NCBI RefSeq assembly: GCF_009363435.1
Contig: NZ_CP045354.1
Span: 562,001 to 626,000, forward strand
From: Labrenzia sp. THAF82
GTDB lineage: Bacteria > Pseudomonadota > Alphaproteobacteria > Rhizobiales > Stappiaceae
Reading direction: 5' to 3'
Length of the DNA stretch: 64,000 bases
The notes below the pieces were generated by a model. The model was not told where the DNA came from. It saw only the letters and a list, made by a program, of their open reading frames with translations, and searched no databases. Positions 17,805 to 26,290 of this stretch are shown one piece after another (within the stretch, counting starts at the first letter, position 1; every line of letters begins with the position of its first letter). The position numbers and the translations under genes are program-made.

Positions 17805-17850
17805 GCACTGTGTTGAGATCGCTTGATCAGTCATCGAATTGCATCCTTTT
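17805..17850 (-). repeat. Duplicate of the DUF1127 gene start
   Basis: Nearly identical to 24300-24344, which carries the start codon (CAT on the plus strand) and first codons of the DUF1127 gene. Here only the 5' end survives, so this is a segmental duplication or recombination scar. Confidence 0.55.
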
Positions 17851-17864
17851 CACTCCTGATTTGG

Positions 17865-18353
17865 CTAGTCAGGAGTAGTTTCAGCCTTTGCCTGTTCCAG
17901 CTCCTCAATGTTGTGCCGGTCACGTTCCTCGTTCTCGGCCCGCCGTCTCTCCGCTATCTCGGCGCGTTCCTGCTCCCGGAGTTCGGTAATCAATTTGTCC
18001 TGTTTCTCGCGCAACTGCTTTAGCAGCAGGCCCAGTTCAGGGTCCTCCAGATGTGCCATTGTATAACCCATCGGGTTTTGGTCCGCTTGCTCGATGCGTT
18101 CGTGCAGCCACTTGTAGCAAGTGGTCGTGAAATCGCTCGTTGTTTCGTCGGAAAAGTCCACATAAAAGCGCACTGCGTCATCTGAGATGAGATCAAGGCA
18201 CTCAATCATGTGAGAACTGATTAACGTGATCCCCATCTCTTCACGATCACCAAACAGCTTGAGCAGTTGCTCTTCAGTTGCATTTGGAAGATCCGAATTA
18301 CACGCCGCGAGCATGACACTCATCGCAACAGTGGCTAGAGATTTCTTGAACAA
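17865..18353 (-). CDS. Predicted lipoprotein with charged helical C-terminus
   Basis: A 162-residue protein with a lipoprotein signal: MFKKSLATVAMSVMLAACNS, lipobox LAAC at residues 15-18, so it should be lipid-anchored. Residue +2 is Asn, giving no clear inner-membrane Asp signal. The middle contains Cys residues and short helices; the last 50 residues (LREKQDKLITELREQERAEI and on) are a highly charged coiled-coil-like helix. No known domain recognised. It stands alone between IS debris and the repeat region. Confidence 0.6.
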   Translation of the reverse strand: MFKKSLATVAMSVMLAACNSDLPNATEEQLLKLFGDREEMGITLISSHMIECLDLISDDAVRFYVDFSDETTSDFTTTCYKWLHERIEQADQNPMGYTMAHLEDPELGLLLKQLREKQDKLITELREQERAEIAERRRAENEERDRHNIEELEQAKAETTPD

Positions 18354-19074
18354 TTTCTCCTCCTGACTTTACTTCTCTGTCTGATTAGCGCGGCACTCTG
18401 GCGTTGACCTGTGCCATTTGACACAGCTTCGCAACACGTCGCGCTCTGGCGCAGGTGAGACCAGCTCCAGCAAATCAAGTGTTGCCGTTGTTACCGTATT
18501 GGGTGTCTGGGAGTGTTTTGAAGAGCCTTCAGCACCGGGTCTTTGGGCACCCTGCTGGAGCCGTCTTTGCTCTCGTTTTGTTGAGAGCGCTCTCTGGCCA
18601 CCGTTTGCAAGGGTAGCACGGGATGATGTGGCTGCCCTTGCTGTGGATGGTCAGGCGGCCAGAGAGCTGACTGTCTTTGTTCACAAGGGGTGGGTAAGTG
18701 TGGGGCCCTGTGAAGACAGCACTCCCGGAACTTGGATATGGTGTGCTATAGACACGCCATGCGGGTACCAAGCTACGGTTGGTTACTCGTTAGGGGTGGG
18801 TGGTCCTCAGGTTCCAAACTTTGGCCACTCGCCCCGAAAGCGAGTTTTTTGGTTGTATCAGCCAAAGTTGCGCTCGCGAAGCCCCTTTTTTGTTTTCCGA
18901 CCAAATTGTTGTGTCTTGTCAGGGGATTGCCCGGTAAACCTCTGCCCCCCGTGCTTCTGCCGGCAGGACGCAGGCCCTGAGTTGGCTTTGACGCCTTGGG
19001 GCTGAGGCCAGAGGCGCCTTGCACTCGACGTCCCGCCGATTTTCGAGGACTGAGCGCCTGTCCAATTCCAAGAG

Positions 19075-19234
19075 CCGATAGCAGGCAACACCAGCCGATT
19101 GCAGGCAATGTCAACCGTTAGCGGGCGATAGCAGCCGATACCATGCGTTAGCAGCCGACAAGAGCGGATAGGAGCCGATTGCATTGGATGGCAGCTGACA
19201 AGAGCCGTGAGCAGATTTTGGCAGCCGATAGCAG
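19075..19234 (+). repeat. Array A1: 16 phased 10-bp units, consensus CCGATAGCAG
   Basis: Cut every 10 bases from 19075, successive units include CCGATAGCAG, CCGATTGCAG, GCGATAGCAG, GCGTTAGCAG, CCGACAAGAG, CCGTGAGCAG and again CCGATAGCAG. Spacing is strictly 10 bp, one helical turn, so a protein would bind one face. The strict period with degenerate units argues for tandem binding sites rather than coding. Confidence 0.8.
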
Positions 19235-19329
19235 ACACCGGCTTGGAACATGGTCCTCGGCCGGGGTATGGCGCGGTGCGCGCTCCTCTGGAACTCTTTG
19301 AGTTGAAACATGTTCGGCCCGTTCATCAG

Positions 19330-19379
19330 CCGATAGCAGTCGTTAGCAGACGATAACAGTCGACAAGAGCCGATAGCAG
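19330..19379 (+). repeat. Array A2: five more CCGATAGCAG-type 10-bp units
   Basis: Units are CCGATAGCAG, TCGTTAGCAG, ACGATAACAG, TCGACAAGAG and CCGATAGCAG. Same family and period as A1 but offset by half a turn relative to it (105 bp from the last A1 unit). Confidence 0.78.
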
Positions 19380-19476
19380 AACGAGACGCGAAAGATCGCA
19401 AAACGAAGGTTTTGTGCGGGTGTTCCGCGTCTCTCAAGAGAGCGAGCGCTCTGCGCTGCCCGAATGGGCACGCATG

Positions 19477-19556
19477 TGATCTTGTATGATCCCATATGAT
19501 CTTTTGTGATTTTTTGTGACTCACCTTGAGATTTTATGATCTCATATGATCCCGGC
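19477..19556 (+). repeat. Array B1: eight 10-bp units, consensus TGATCNNNTA
   Basis: Units from 19477: TGATCTTGTA, TGATCCCATA, TGATCTTTTG, TGATTTTTTG, TGACTCACCT, TGAGATTTTA, TGATCTCATA, TGATCCCGGC. A second, AT-rich family with the same 10-bp period and a TpA step at most unit junctions. Confidence 0.8.
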
Positions 19557-19617
19557 TCAAAAGGCGCTGTTCTCCAAGGGCATGCACCAGATTGCTGCTC
19601 GCCACCCCCTTCAGACG

Positions 19618-19727
19618 TAATCCTGTATGATTTTATAAGAGATTGTATGATCCTATGTGAAATTCCATTGTTCCGTATGATACTATCAGATCCCGTATGA
19701 ACTTATATGAGATTTTATGAGATCGCC
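19618..19727 (+). repeat. Array B2: eleven 10-bp units of the TGATC family
   Basis: Units from 19618 include TAATCCTGTA, TGATTTTATA, TGATCCTATG, TGATACTATC, AGATCCCGTA, TGAACTTATA and TGAGATTTTA, in an unbroken 10-bp register. B1 and B2 are separated by 61 bp of non-repeat sequence. Confidence 0.78.
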
Positions 19728-20129
19728 GCCTCGATCAAACACACTCAAATATATACCCGCGCAAAACGTCTGTTTGCTGCCGTTTTCCCACAGGCTGGCG
19801 CTGTGAACACCTACACAGCCGTATTTGAAGCATTCACAGACGAAACGACCTTGAACGCCGTTGCCGGACGAGAGGTGACAGCCCCTTCGTTTGGCCTCTG
19901 ATATCGGCATCGCGCATGACCTTCGGCCTCTGAACAGCTCGGGATTCAGCTAATTTCTTTAGAAACGGCTGCCTTCAAGGCTGTATGGCGCTGCGCGCCC
20001 ATCGAGGTTTCTTCGGCTCCTTTTTTGTTTTGTCGTTTTTCCTGTCCGCTCCGGCGGATCTTCCAAACGGCGTTTGGTGTGTTATGGCTTCGGCCTGCCG
20101 CGGGCGCCAGACCGACGGAGAATTTTTGC

Positions 20130-20186
20130 CTGGAAAAATTTGACAAGGGCGCACTCTCGAGTTGTGAGACAACTCATTGCTTGATA
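20130..20186. other. Putative oriT next to the first traA
   Basis: AAGGGCGCACT (complement AGTGCGCCCTT) matches the core of IncQ/Ti-type nic regions, and immediately beside it GAGTTGT-GAG-ACAACTC forms a hairpin. It lies just upstream of a MOBQ-type traA start, the normal place for this oriT class. Nicking is inferred from the motif. Confidence 0.55.
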
Positions 20187-20212
20187 GACACACCAGACGG
20201 AAGGATATCCCC

Positions 20213-21172
20213 CTGGCAATCTATCATTGCTCCATCAAGCCCATCTCCCGATCGTCCGGACGCAGTGCTGTCGCCGCAAGTGCCTACCGCGCCGGCGCAT
20301 GCCTGCTCAATCAGCGCGATGGCCTCCTTCATGACTTCACCAAGAAGCAGGGCATCGAGCACGCCGAGATCGTTCTTTCCGAAGGATCATCGGCAGACTA
20401 GGCCCGCGATCGCTCGGCTTTGTGGAATGCCGCCGAGTTAGCCGAAAAGCGCAAGGCTGCCCGTGTCGCCCGCGAGTTTGAACTGGCCCTTCCCCATGAG
20501 CTTTCCCCTGAAGGGCGCATCGAGGCGGTTCGCGTGTTTGCCGCAGAGCTGTGCGAGCGCTATGGCACGGCCGTTGATTTTGCCATTCACGCCCCGCATG
20601 TGGCCGGCGACATTCGCAACGTCCATGCCCATGTGATGATGACCACCCGGGTGCTTGAGGACACTGGCCTGGGTGAGAAGACGGTTTTTGAGCGCGAGAA
20701 CAAATGGCTGTTGGCCAACGGATTGCCGTTGTCCCAGATCCAGCTTCGGGATTTGCGCCAGTCCTGGGAAACCATTGCCAATGCCCAGCTCGCCCGTGAG
20801 GGCCATGACATCCGGATCGACCATCGCTCCCATGTGGAGCGCGGGCTGGAAATCATTCCGACCGAGCATGTCGGGGTGCAGGCCACCCAGATGCAGCGCC
20901 AGGGCCTGCCGGTTGATCAGGTCGCCATGGATGATGCCTCGGCCAAGCTCAATGGCGAGCATATTCTTGAGCATCCTGAGGATCTTTTGACCCTGGTCAG
21001 CGGCGAGAAGAGTGTTTTTGGGCGGCATGATATTGCCCGCGCGCTGCATCGCTACATCTCAAGCGATGTGCGCCTGTTCCAGAATGCCTTTGCTGCGGTC
21101 ATGGCCTCCCCGGCGCTGGTCATGCTTCAGGGCGAGCAGGTTGATCCCCTGACCGGCGAGGTCAGCCCGGAG
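20213..21172 (+). pseudogene. traA: traA relaxase N-terminal part, TAG-interrupted and IS-truncated
   Basis: MOBQ/Ti-type relaxase domain: AIYHCSIKPISRSSGRSAVA with the catalytic-Tyr region SAYRAG, later VHAHVMMTTRVL with the metal His motif, and IRIDHRSHVERGLEIIPTEH. The expected ATG appears as CTG at 20213 (LAIYH). A TAG at 20399-20401 stands where Trp is expected (AD-ARDRSALWNAAE), and the frame is otherwise intact on both sides. An IS6 element cuts the gene at 21172. The helicase C-terminus of a very similar traA is found at 30169-31943 on the opposite strand. Confidence 0.87.
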
Positions 21173-22061
21173 GGCTCTGTTGCAAAAGTCGACTGATTTT
21201 TCGATGAGGCAGCTTTCAACTTTGTTTTGGTGATTTTATGAATGCGTTTAAGGGCCGTCATTTCACGGGCGAAGTCGTGTTGTGGGCTGTTCGCTGGTAT
21301 TGCCGTTACGGGGTCAGTTAGCGGGATCTTGAACAGATGATGGCCGAGCGCGGTGTTCGGGTCGATCATTCCACGATCTACCGGTGGGTGCAGACCTATG
21401 CACCTGAAATGGAAAAACGGTTGCGCTGGCAATGGCGCCGGCCAGTTTCGGGGAGTTGGCGGGTCGATGAGACCTACATCAAGGTCCGCGGAAAATGGAC
21501 CTATCTCTACCGGGCGGTGGACAAGTTCGGCAACACCATCGATTTCTATCTCTCGGCCACCCGAAACACCAAGGCGGCGAAGCGGTTCCTGGGCAAAACC
21601 TTAAGGGGACTGAAAGACTGGGAGAAGCCCCATGCGATCAATACCGATAAGGCTCCCACCTACGGCGTGGCCATTTCCGAGCTGAAAGCGGAGGGCAAAT
21701 GCCCACAAGACACTGAGCACCGCCAGGTCAAATATCTAAACAACGTCGTTGAAGCCGATCACGGCAAGCTGAAGCAGCTGATCCGGCCGGTGCACGGGTT
21801 CAAAACCCTAAAGTCTGCCTATGCGACCATCAAAGGATTTGAAGTGATGCGTGCCCTGCGCAAGGGGCAGGCCAGCATCTTCAACTTCACAAATGACATT
21901 GTCGGCGAGGCTCGCATCGTCGAACGAGCGTTCGGCATCGGTCCCTGTGCTCTGGCCGAAGCGATGACCATGCTTGAAAACCATCTTCAAGATGCCGAAG
22001 CTTGAACTGGAGTGCCGGGAAAGGTCGAGATCTGTCGGGACGCAATGTTTGCAATAGGGCC
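21173..22061 (+). mobile_element. IS6-family insertion sequence, about 890 bp
   Basis: Left end GGCTCTGTTGCAAA at 21173 and right end TTTGCAATAGGGCC finishing at 22061 are imperfect inverted repeats of the IS6/IS26 kind. One side interrupts traA, the other a GntR regulator, with no target duplication, so the element joins two unrelated segments, as IS6 cointegrates and deletions do. Confidence 0.82.
21240..22005 (+). pseudogene. IS6-family transposase with an in-frame TAG
   Basis: DDE transposase: MNAFKGRHFTGEVVLWAVRW, RVDETYIKVRGKWTYLYRAV (first Asp), INTDKAPTYG (second Asp) and NNVVEADHGKLKQLIRP (Glu region). TAG at 21319-21321 replaces the Tyr of the conserved YGVSYRDLEQ. Downstream the frame is open to 22005, so a protein starting at the next ATG (21337) would lack the N-terminal HTH. 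Confidence 0.85.
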
Positions 22062-22414
22062 GCATTTAATCTATCGGGATCATTGTCTTCGGCTGGGTAA
22101 CCTCGTCGCCACCGCTGAACCTCCGGTGAAGGACGGCTCCTCTCGATGGAAAACACCATAATCTGATGGAGAATATCTAGAAGTTCCGAGGCTTCATAAT
22201 CTGGTGTGGTTGCAACAAAAAATCCCCGCCCGTTCACTCGATCAATTAGCCCTCTTTCTGAAAGCTTTATCAGCGCGTCTCTTACGGGTGCATTGCTCAC
22301 ACCGAGATCGTCAGCAACGTCAGAAATATTTACTGCGGATCCAGAACGAAGTTCGCCCATAAAGAGGCGCCTTCTGAGTTCAGTTACAACCAGCGTATCG
22401 CTTGATAAACGCAT
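22062..22414 (-). pseudogene. GntR-family regulator, 3' truncated by IS6
   Basis: Retains the winged helix-turn-helix (ELRRRLFMGELRSGSAVNIS then DVADDLGVSNAPVRDALIKL, ERGLIDRVNGRGFFV), the signature of the FadR/VanR branch. The ligand-binding FCD domain is cut at the IS6 end after about 115 residues. Upstream the palindrome at 22472 is a plausible operator. Confidence 0.8.
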
Positions 22415-22471
22415 CAGGAGACCTCGCTTTCGACAAATCGAAGTGTGTCAGTCAAATCCCTGCTTTTTTGA

Positions 22472-22485
22472 GTACTAAATAGTAC
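22472..22485. promoter_or_regulatory. Palindrome GTACTAAATAGTAC, probable GntR operator
   Basis: Perfect 14-bp inverted repeat 57 bp upstream of the truncated GntR gene start. GntR/FadR regulators bind short palindromes at their own promoter; assignment rests on position. Confidence 0.45.
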
Positions 22486-22626
22486 ACAACATTCGATTAT
22501 TTGAATTAAGGAGAGGCTCTCTTTTGGTTGCGTCGTCAGTCTAAAGAGAAATTTTCAGGCGTGTTTGTTCTTCTGAGAACTGTTTGGGCTTATGGAAGCC
22601 TCAAAGTGAAAAATGGCAACATACTT

Positions 22627-22791
22627 ATGATTCGAATATCGTTATTAATTATAACGTCTTTCTTCTTAGCTATGACCTTCTTGGCATTAATCGTTTTTGT
22701 TTCAGGCAAGGGAGCCGAAAGCAAGACCTTTCAGTCTTCATGGCCTAGTCCTTTAATGGAAATGGAATCTGAACGACAGTTGTTTCCATAG
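22627..22791 (+). CDS. Small single-membrane-segment protein, doubtful
   Basis: A 54-residue frame beginning MIRISLLIITSFFLAMTFLA, one hydrophobic segment, then a short polar tail. It is divergent from the GntR remnant and could be the start of the gene that regulator once controlled, or a chance frame. No family recognised. The region 22792-23065 after it holds nothing convincing. Confidence 0.25.
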   Translation: MIRISLLIITSFFLAMTFLALIVFVSGKGAESKTFQSSWPSPLMEMESERQLFP

Positions 22792-23065
22792 GTGTAGAAG
22801 ATGACCTCAATCCGCTGATCAGCCCCACCTGAGTGGTCGGGGTAGCAACTGCAATAGGGTAGGTGCGGTCGCAGGCTTGCCGAGCCTCGGCCCTATTGGG
22901 GTCCATTCCCTTCGCCATATTCATGCCTTTGCCGTCCACTTACCGTCAGCGTGTTTCCGGCAGCTCCGACTTTAATCGGTAGGTTTTGTTTGCCACTTGG
23001 AGCCTTTAAAGGCCGTAGGCTATGGCTTTTTGTCTGCTTCTCTTGATTTAGAAAAAGGACCATCA

Positions 23066-23900
23066 ATGTCGGTTGTCTCAGAGCCTGTCAGGCGTCGTTT
23101 TGCTGTAGATGTAAGAAAGGCTTCCGGACTACCCGCCACACCTGCCGAAGAACGGATTTTAGGGCCTTTTCGAAGGTGCAACGGGAGCGTTTCGTCGGTA
23201 AGGGCCCCTGGCAACTGACTGATCCGCACCAGGGTGTCTTATTGCGAACCAACGACAGCAATCCAGATCAGCTTTACCGTGATGTGCTTGTAATGCTTGA
23301 TGAGCAGCGCGGCATTGCCATTGGTCTGCCGTCAATGTGGGCGAAGTTTCTCTGGTCTGCCAACCCATTGAACGGTGAACGTGTTCTGCAAGTAGGGGCT
23401 GGGTCTGGCTATTATACGGCCATCTTGTCGGAATTGGTGGGGAACAAAGGTTCTGTTGTGGCGACTGAAATCGAGCCACACCTTTGCGTGCTGGCGAGCA
23501 AAGCGTTGGCCGACTGTCACAATGTTTCCGTTCTTAATCAGGATGCCACCTCGGGTTTTGAGATCGAAAAAGACCAGTTTGACCTGATCGTAGCTTTTGC
23601 CGGCGCAACCCATCCATTGCCGCATTGGCAATCATCGCTAAAACCCGATGGACGCATCCTTCTATCACGGACGATGAAGGTTGTGGTGCGATGGTTCTGT
23701 TCAGACAGTCGCCGAATGGTTTTGTCGGAGAGATTATTGGCACTTGCAGGTTCTACCCGTGCCTTGGCGCACGACACCCCGATATCGAGGCTGACTTGAA
23801 GCAGCTTCGAGCGGCCGGAGAGCTGCGCGCTGGCGTTCAGCTCAAACTTCACATGAATGAAGATAGAGCAACCTACGAAGTCATCGCTCAGTCTGAGTGA
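23066..23900 (+). pseudogene. Protein-L-isoaspartate O-methyltransferase-like, two frameshifts
   Basis: SAM-dependent methyltransferase remnant. Frame 1: EPVRRRFAVDVRKASGLPAT; after a shift near 23170 frame 2: LYRDVLVMLDEQRGIAIGLP, the SAM-binding motif ERVLQVGAGSGYYTAILSEL and FDLIVAFAGATHPLPHWQSS; after a shift near 23680 frame 3: GAMVLFRQSPNGFVGEIIGT and the C-terminus. All three read continuously as one methyltransferase of this type, so it is a recent pseudogene. Confidence 0.78.
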
Positions 23901-23908
23901 ACCACCAC

Positions 23909-23953
23909 CTGCTGCAACACGGTGCCATCCGCGTGTTCGAAGACGTGATTTCC
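23909..23953 (+). pseudogene. Fragment of a Tn3-type resolvase
   Basis: Reads LLQHGAIRVFEDVIS, identical to residues of the resolvase at 41594-42163. Only 15 codons survive. It marks a lost transposon copy or recombination scar. Confidence 0.7.
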
Positions 23954-24053
23954 CCGCTCAGAGAGCGAGGGCCAGATGCATGTAGTCACTCAGCGTTTGT
24001 TATCGGACTGATTGTTTCCGGTTCCGCACAGATAGTAGCCTGCAAAGGAGCGC

Positions 24054-24329
24054 TCAGCTCCAAGCGCAGGGCTGAAGCACCCCTGCCTGCGGTTTTCGTA
24101 GGGGAACATTTCCGCCGACCGATCTCAGTGCAGCAACAATCTCTTCGCGGGACAGGCCAATGTCTGCCCGGCGGCTATCGGGTTCGCACAACAAATCGCG
24201 GTAGATCTGCTGTTTGCGATGATTTGAGAAAAATGCTTTCAGCTGCCGGATCCCAGGGGCCATGGGCATGGGGAAGGTCTTACTGTGGGACGTGGTGTGG
24301 CACTGAGTTGAGATCGCTTGATCAGTCAT
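24054..24329 (-). CDS. DUF1127-like small protein
   Basis: About 91 residues starting MTDQAISTQC. The central YRDLLCEPDSRRADIGLSRE resembles the Arg-rich DUF1127 motif (LSDRELxDIGLSRxDI), found in small regulatory proteins of alphaproteobacteria, some of which affect RNA turnover and phosphate or carbon metabolism. The C-terminal part (LRKPQAGVLQPCAWS) is not typical and may be altered. Its 5' end is duplicated at 17805-17850. Confidence 0.5.
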   Translation of the reverse strand: MTDQAISTQCHTTSHSKTFPMPMAPGIRQLKAFFSNHRKQQIYRDLLCEPDSRRADIGLSREEIVAALRSVGGNVPLRKPQAGVLQPCAWS

Positions 24330-24796
24330 CGAATTGCACCTTTTTGCGGACATGAAACCGTCAGCCATAGAGCCTTCAGACGGTCTTGCATCGGATCTGT
24401 TCCTTTGGCGTCGCATTCACTTTCTGCAAGCGCCACTTGACCTAATGTGGGTCATGCGATGCTGTCCGCGTGTGACTGCGGTCACAGCCGCATTATTGCA
24501 GCACTGCTGCGACGGCCTAAATTTCTGGGCATTTCGGCAGCGCGCGTCGAAACCGACGCGCGCTTTACCGGCGGCATTGGACGCTTTCCTCCCTCAGCAT
24601 GCGACGCCACTTCTTCCGTTAAGTTGCTTTGAAAAAAGAAACAATCATAAATAGTACTGATAAAGACTTCCAGACCGGAAGCATACAATACTCCGAGCAA
24701 GTCAAAGGTTCTCATCGAACCGAGCGCCAAATAGCACACGGCCAGCCTCTGTTTGTTTGTACTGGTGTGGTATCATAACAGGATGGTAATATTGAC
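24330..24796. other. Intergenic region, no gene recognised
   Basis: About 470 bp. The only structure is a near-perfect hairpin at 24540-24563 (GCGCGCGTCG with its complement) lacking a strong T-run. The AT-rich stretch from 24620 probably contains the promoter of the pentapeptide-repeat gene. Confidence 0.4.
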
Positions 24797-25840
24797 ATGG
24801 AAGTAAAATCCACAGGTGCCGAATTCGGTGTTCAGCATTTTATTGATCAAATCAAAAAAAACAGGTCAAATTTGACCAAGACGGTTGAAAAGGCCGCGAA
24901 GATTCGTCCGAACGGCGGCGGTGCGCCAAAAGTGATCGAACATATTAAAGCTTCAAACGGCAATACGCCTCAATTCAATAAAGTCTCTTTGCTTAGCAAA
25001 ATCTATATGAAAACTAAGGACTTTAGCGGACAAGACCTTCAAGGAGCGGATTTCAGAGGGAAAGATCTTAGAGGAGCCATCTTCGATAATTGCGATCTAA
25101 CAGATGCAATGTTTGATGGCGCTCGCTTGGAAGGGGCAAGTTTCCAAGGGGCCACCTTGAAGGGAGCCAGCTGTAAAGGGGCCACCTTGAAGGGAGCCAG
25201 CTGTAAAGGGGCCATCTTCGATGGCAGTGATTTGACAAACGCGATGTTTGACGGTGCCCTCTTGGAGCGTTCAAGCTTTAAAAATGTGATAGCCATTACC
25301 GCTACGTTCATTGAGGCAAAAATGAACGATGCGGATCTGTCTGGTAGCGATTTCCGCAACTCTGATTTTACCAAAGCAAAAATGCAGCGCTCCACTCTTT
25401 CCGAGGCCACGTTCCGCGAGGCAGACCTTGAGAATGCCGACGCACGTGATGCAAACTTTGATGGCACCCAACTCGGTGATGGTTACATGAGAGGGTTTAA
25501 TATGGAAGGAGCTAAAATTGGCAATGTCCACGTCTTTGGCAATTTCAAAAATGCCTTTGATGGCGCAATTATGAAACCCGATGATGAAGATTATCTCAAA
25601 GCACTTCTGGACCCGGACTATGTTCCAGGAGCACAGCCCAAACGTAAGAGGGGCGAATATGAATTTGAGCCTAAAGCGAAACGTCAAAGCGATGACAAAA
25701 TGAGCTTTGGCACGCGTCAGTCAGGGGATAGTGATAGCCTTGTGCAACCCGAAAATTCTGCTGTGACAAGCGACCACTCTTATTCAGAGGTCGAAGAATC
25801 AGCTGGTGCTAATGACAAAAACACATCTCCAATGATGTGA
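24797..25840 (+). CDS. Pentapeptide-repeat protein with NLS-like basic tail
   Basis: A 347-residue protein of low GC compared with its surroundings. Residues 1-72 are polar and unassigned. Residues about 73-260 are pentapeptide repeats (A(D/N)LXX pattern, e.g. LQGADFRGKDLRGAIFDNCD), forming a right-handed quadrilateral beta-helix. A perfect 30-bp tandem duplication near 25147-25206 encodes two identical TLKGASCKGA units. The tail (about 280-347) carries PKRKRG and EPKAKRQ, resembling a bipartite nuclear-localisation signal, followed by a Ser/Glu-rich end. It could be a secreted effector or a DNA-mimic; both are inference. It is monocistronic. Confidence 0.75.
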   Translation: MEVKSTGAEFGVQHFIDQIKKNRSNLTKTVEKAAKIRPNGGGAPKVIEHIKASNGNTPQFNKVSLLSKIYMKTKDFSGQDLQGADFRGKDLRGAIFDNCDLTDAMFDGARLEGASFQGATLKGASCKGATLKGASCKGAIFDGSDLTNAMFDGALLERSSFKNVIAITATFIEAKMNDADLSGSDFRNSDFTKAKMQRSTLSEATFREADLENADARDANFDGTQLGDGYMRGFNMEGAKIGNVHVFGNFKNAFDGAIMKPDDEDYLKALLDPDYVPGAQPKRKRGEYEFEPKAKRQSDDKMSFGTRQSGDSDSLVQPENSAVTSDHSYSEVEESAGANDKNTSPMM

Positions 25841-25940
25841 TTTCGATCTCCCCTTCAAAGAGCAAGGGCCAGATGTATGTAGTCACTATGACTTTGTTAA
25901 TTGACTGATGGTTTCTTCTGGCCCCGGCTTTCTGGGTGCC

Positions 25941-26097
25941 GCACGTCACAGGGCTCTGGCGTTTCGATGGGCTATCTAAAGACCAGCAGCGAGGCGAGGC
26001 TCGATTGAGCCGAAAGTTTCCTCCCAAGACCGTCTTGCTGCTGCTCCATCTTGGATTAAACTTTGAGCGCCCGTTCCTCGTGAGCGGGCGTTTTTTT
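25941..26097 (+). ncRNA. Candidate small RNA, copy A
   Basis: Highly similar to 27641-27795 over about 150 bp although neither copy encodes a protein. Shared parts: GATGGGCTATCTAAAGA, GCAGCGAGGCGAGGCTCG, a CU-rich segment TTTCCTCCCAAG that could pair with ribosome-binding sites, a CTTGCTGCTG partner for the first CAGCAGC, and a strong terminator (GAGCGCCCGTTC-CTC-GTGAGCGGGCG followed by seven T). The layout resembles alphaproteobacterial anti-Shine-Dalgarno sRNAs such as AbcR. Promoter not identified. Confidence 0.6.
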
Positions 26098-26204
26098 AGG
26101 CGGCACCTCTTCACGCGCGGATTGCTCTCGCCTCCCCGAAATTCTTTTCGCCGGAATGGGTACGGTAACGGCAACCGTCTGCACTCAGAGGTCAGCGTCA
26201 GATT

Positions 26205-26290
26205 TGGTGCGGACAGCGGGACTCGAACCCGCACAGCTCAAGGCTTCCGGATTTTAAGTCCGGTATGTCTACCAGTTCCCTCATGTCCGC
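26205..26290 (-). tRNA. tRNA-Leu(TAA), copy 1
   Basis: An 86-nt cloverleaf on the minus strand: acceptor GCGGACA pairs with TGTCCGC, anticodon arm ACCGG-ACTTAAAA-TCCGG with anticodon TAA, short variable arm, T arm GCGGG-TTCGAGT-CCCGC and encoded ACCA end. The D arm (ATGAGGGAACTGGTAGACAT) differs from copy 2 (59947) at about four positions. Its 5' end overlaps the 3' end of mucR copy 1 by 10 bases. Confidence 0.9.

Larger units (their letters stand above)
18354..20129. other. Long non-coding region with phased repeat arrays
   Basis: About 1.8 kb without a credible gene: the open frames here are short, show repeat-driven peptides or lack any recognisable fold. It holds four 10-bp repeat arrays listed separately and ends at a putative oriT and a traA remnant. 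The location, repeat content and lack of genes fit a plasmid origin or centromere region. The part 18420-19060 shows nothing I recognise. Confidence 0.6.

Noticed and set aside
18418-19524. Open frames across the repeat region (for example 18418-19005 plus, 19111-19524 minus)
   Set aside because: They show repeat-driven, Ser/Pro/Arg-rich peptides, no recognisable domain and no good ribosome sites; more likely non-coding.
19075-19727. Repeat arrays as a CRISPR array
   Set aside because: Units are 10 bp with no spacers and no cas genes are nearby.
22745-22939. Minus-strand 64-codon frame as a small gene
   Set aside because: No ribosome site, motif or neighbour supporting translation.
23066-23900. 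Programmed frameshifting in the methyltransferase gene
   Set aside because: Two shifts without slippery sequences and without a reason for recoding; decay is simpler.
23957-25920. Imperfect direct repeats (23957 and 25850) as transposon ends around the pentapeptide gene
   Set aside because: Similarity is moderate, orientation is direct and there is no transposase between them; insufficient to call an element.
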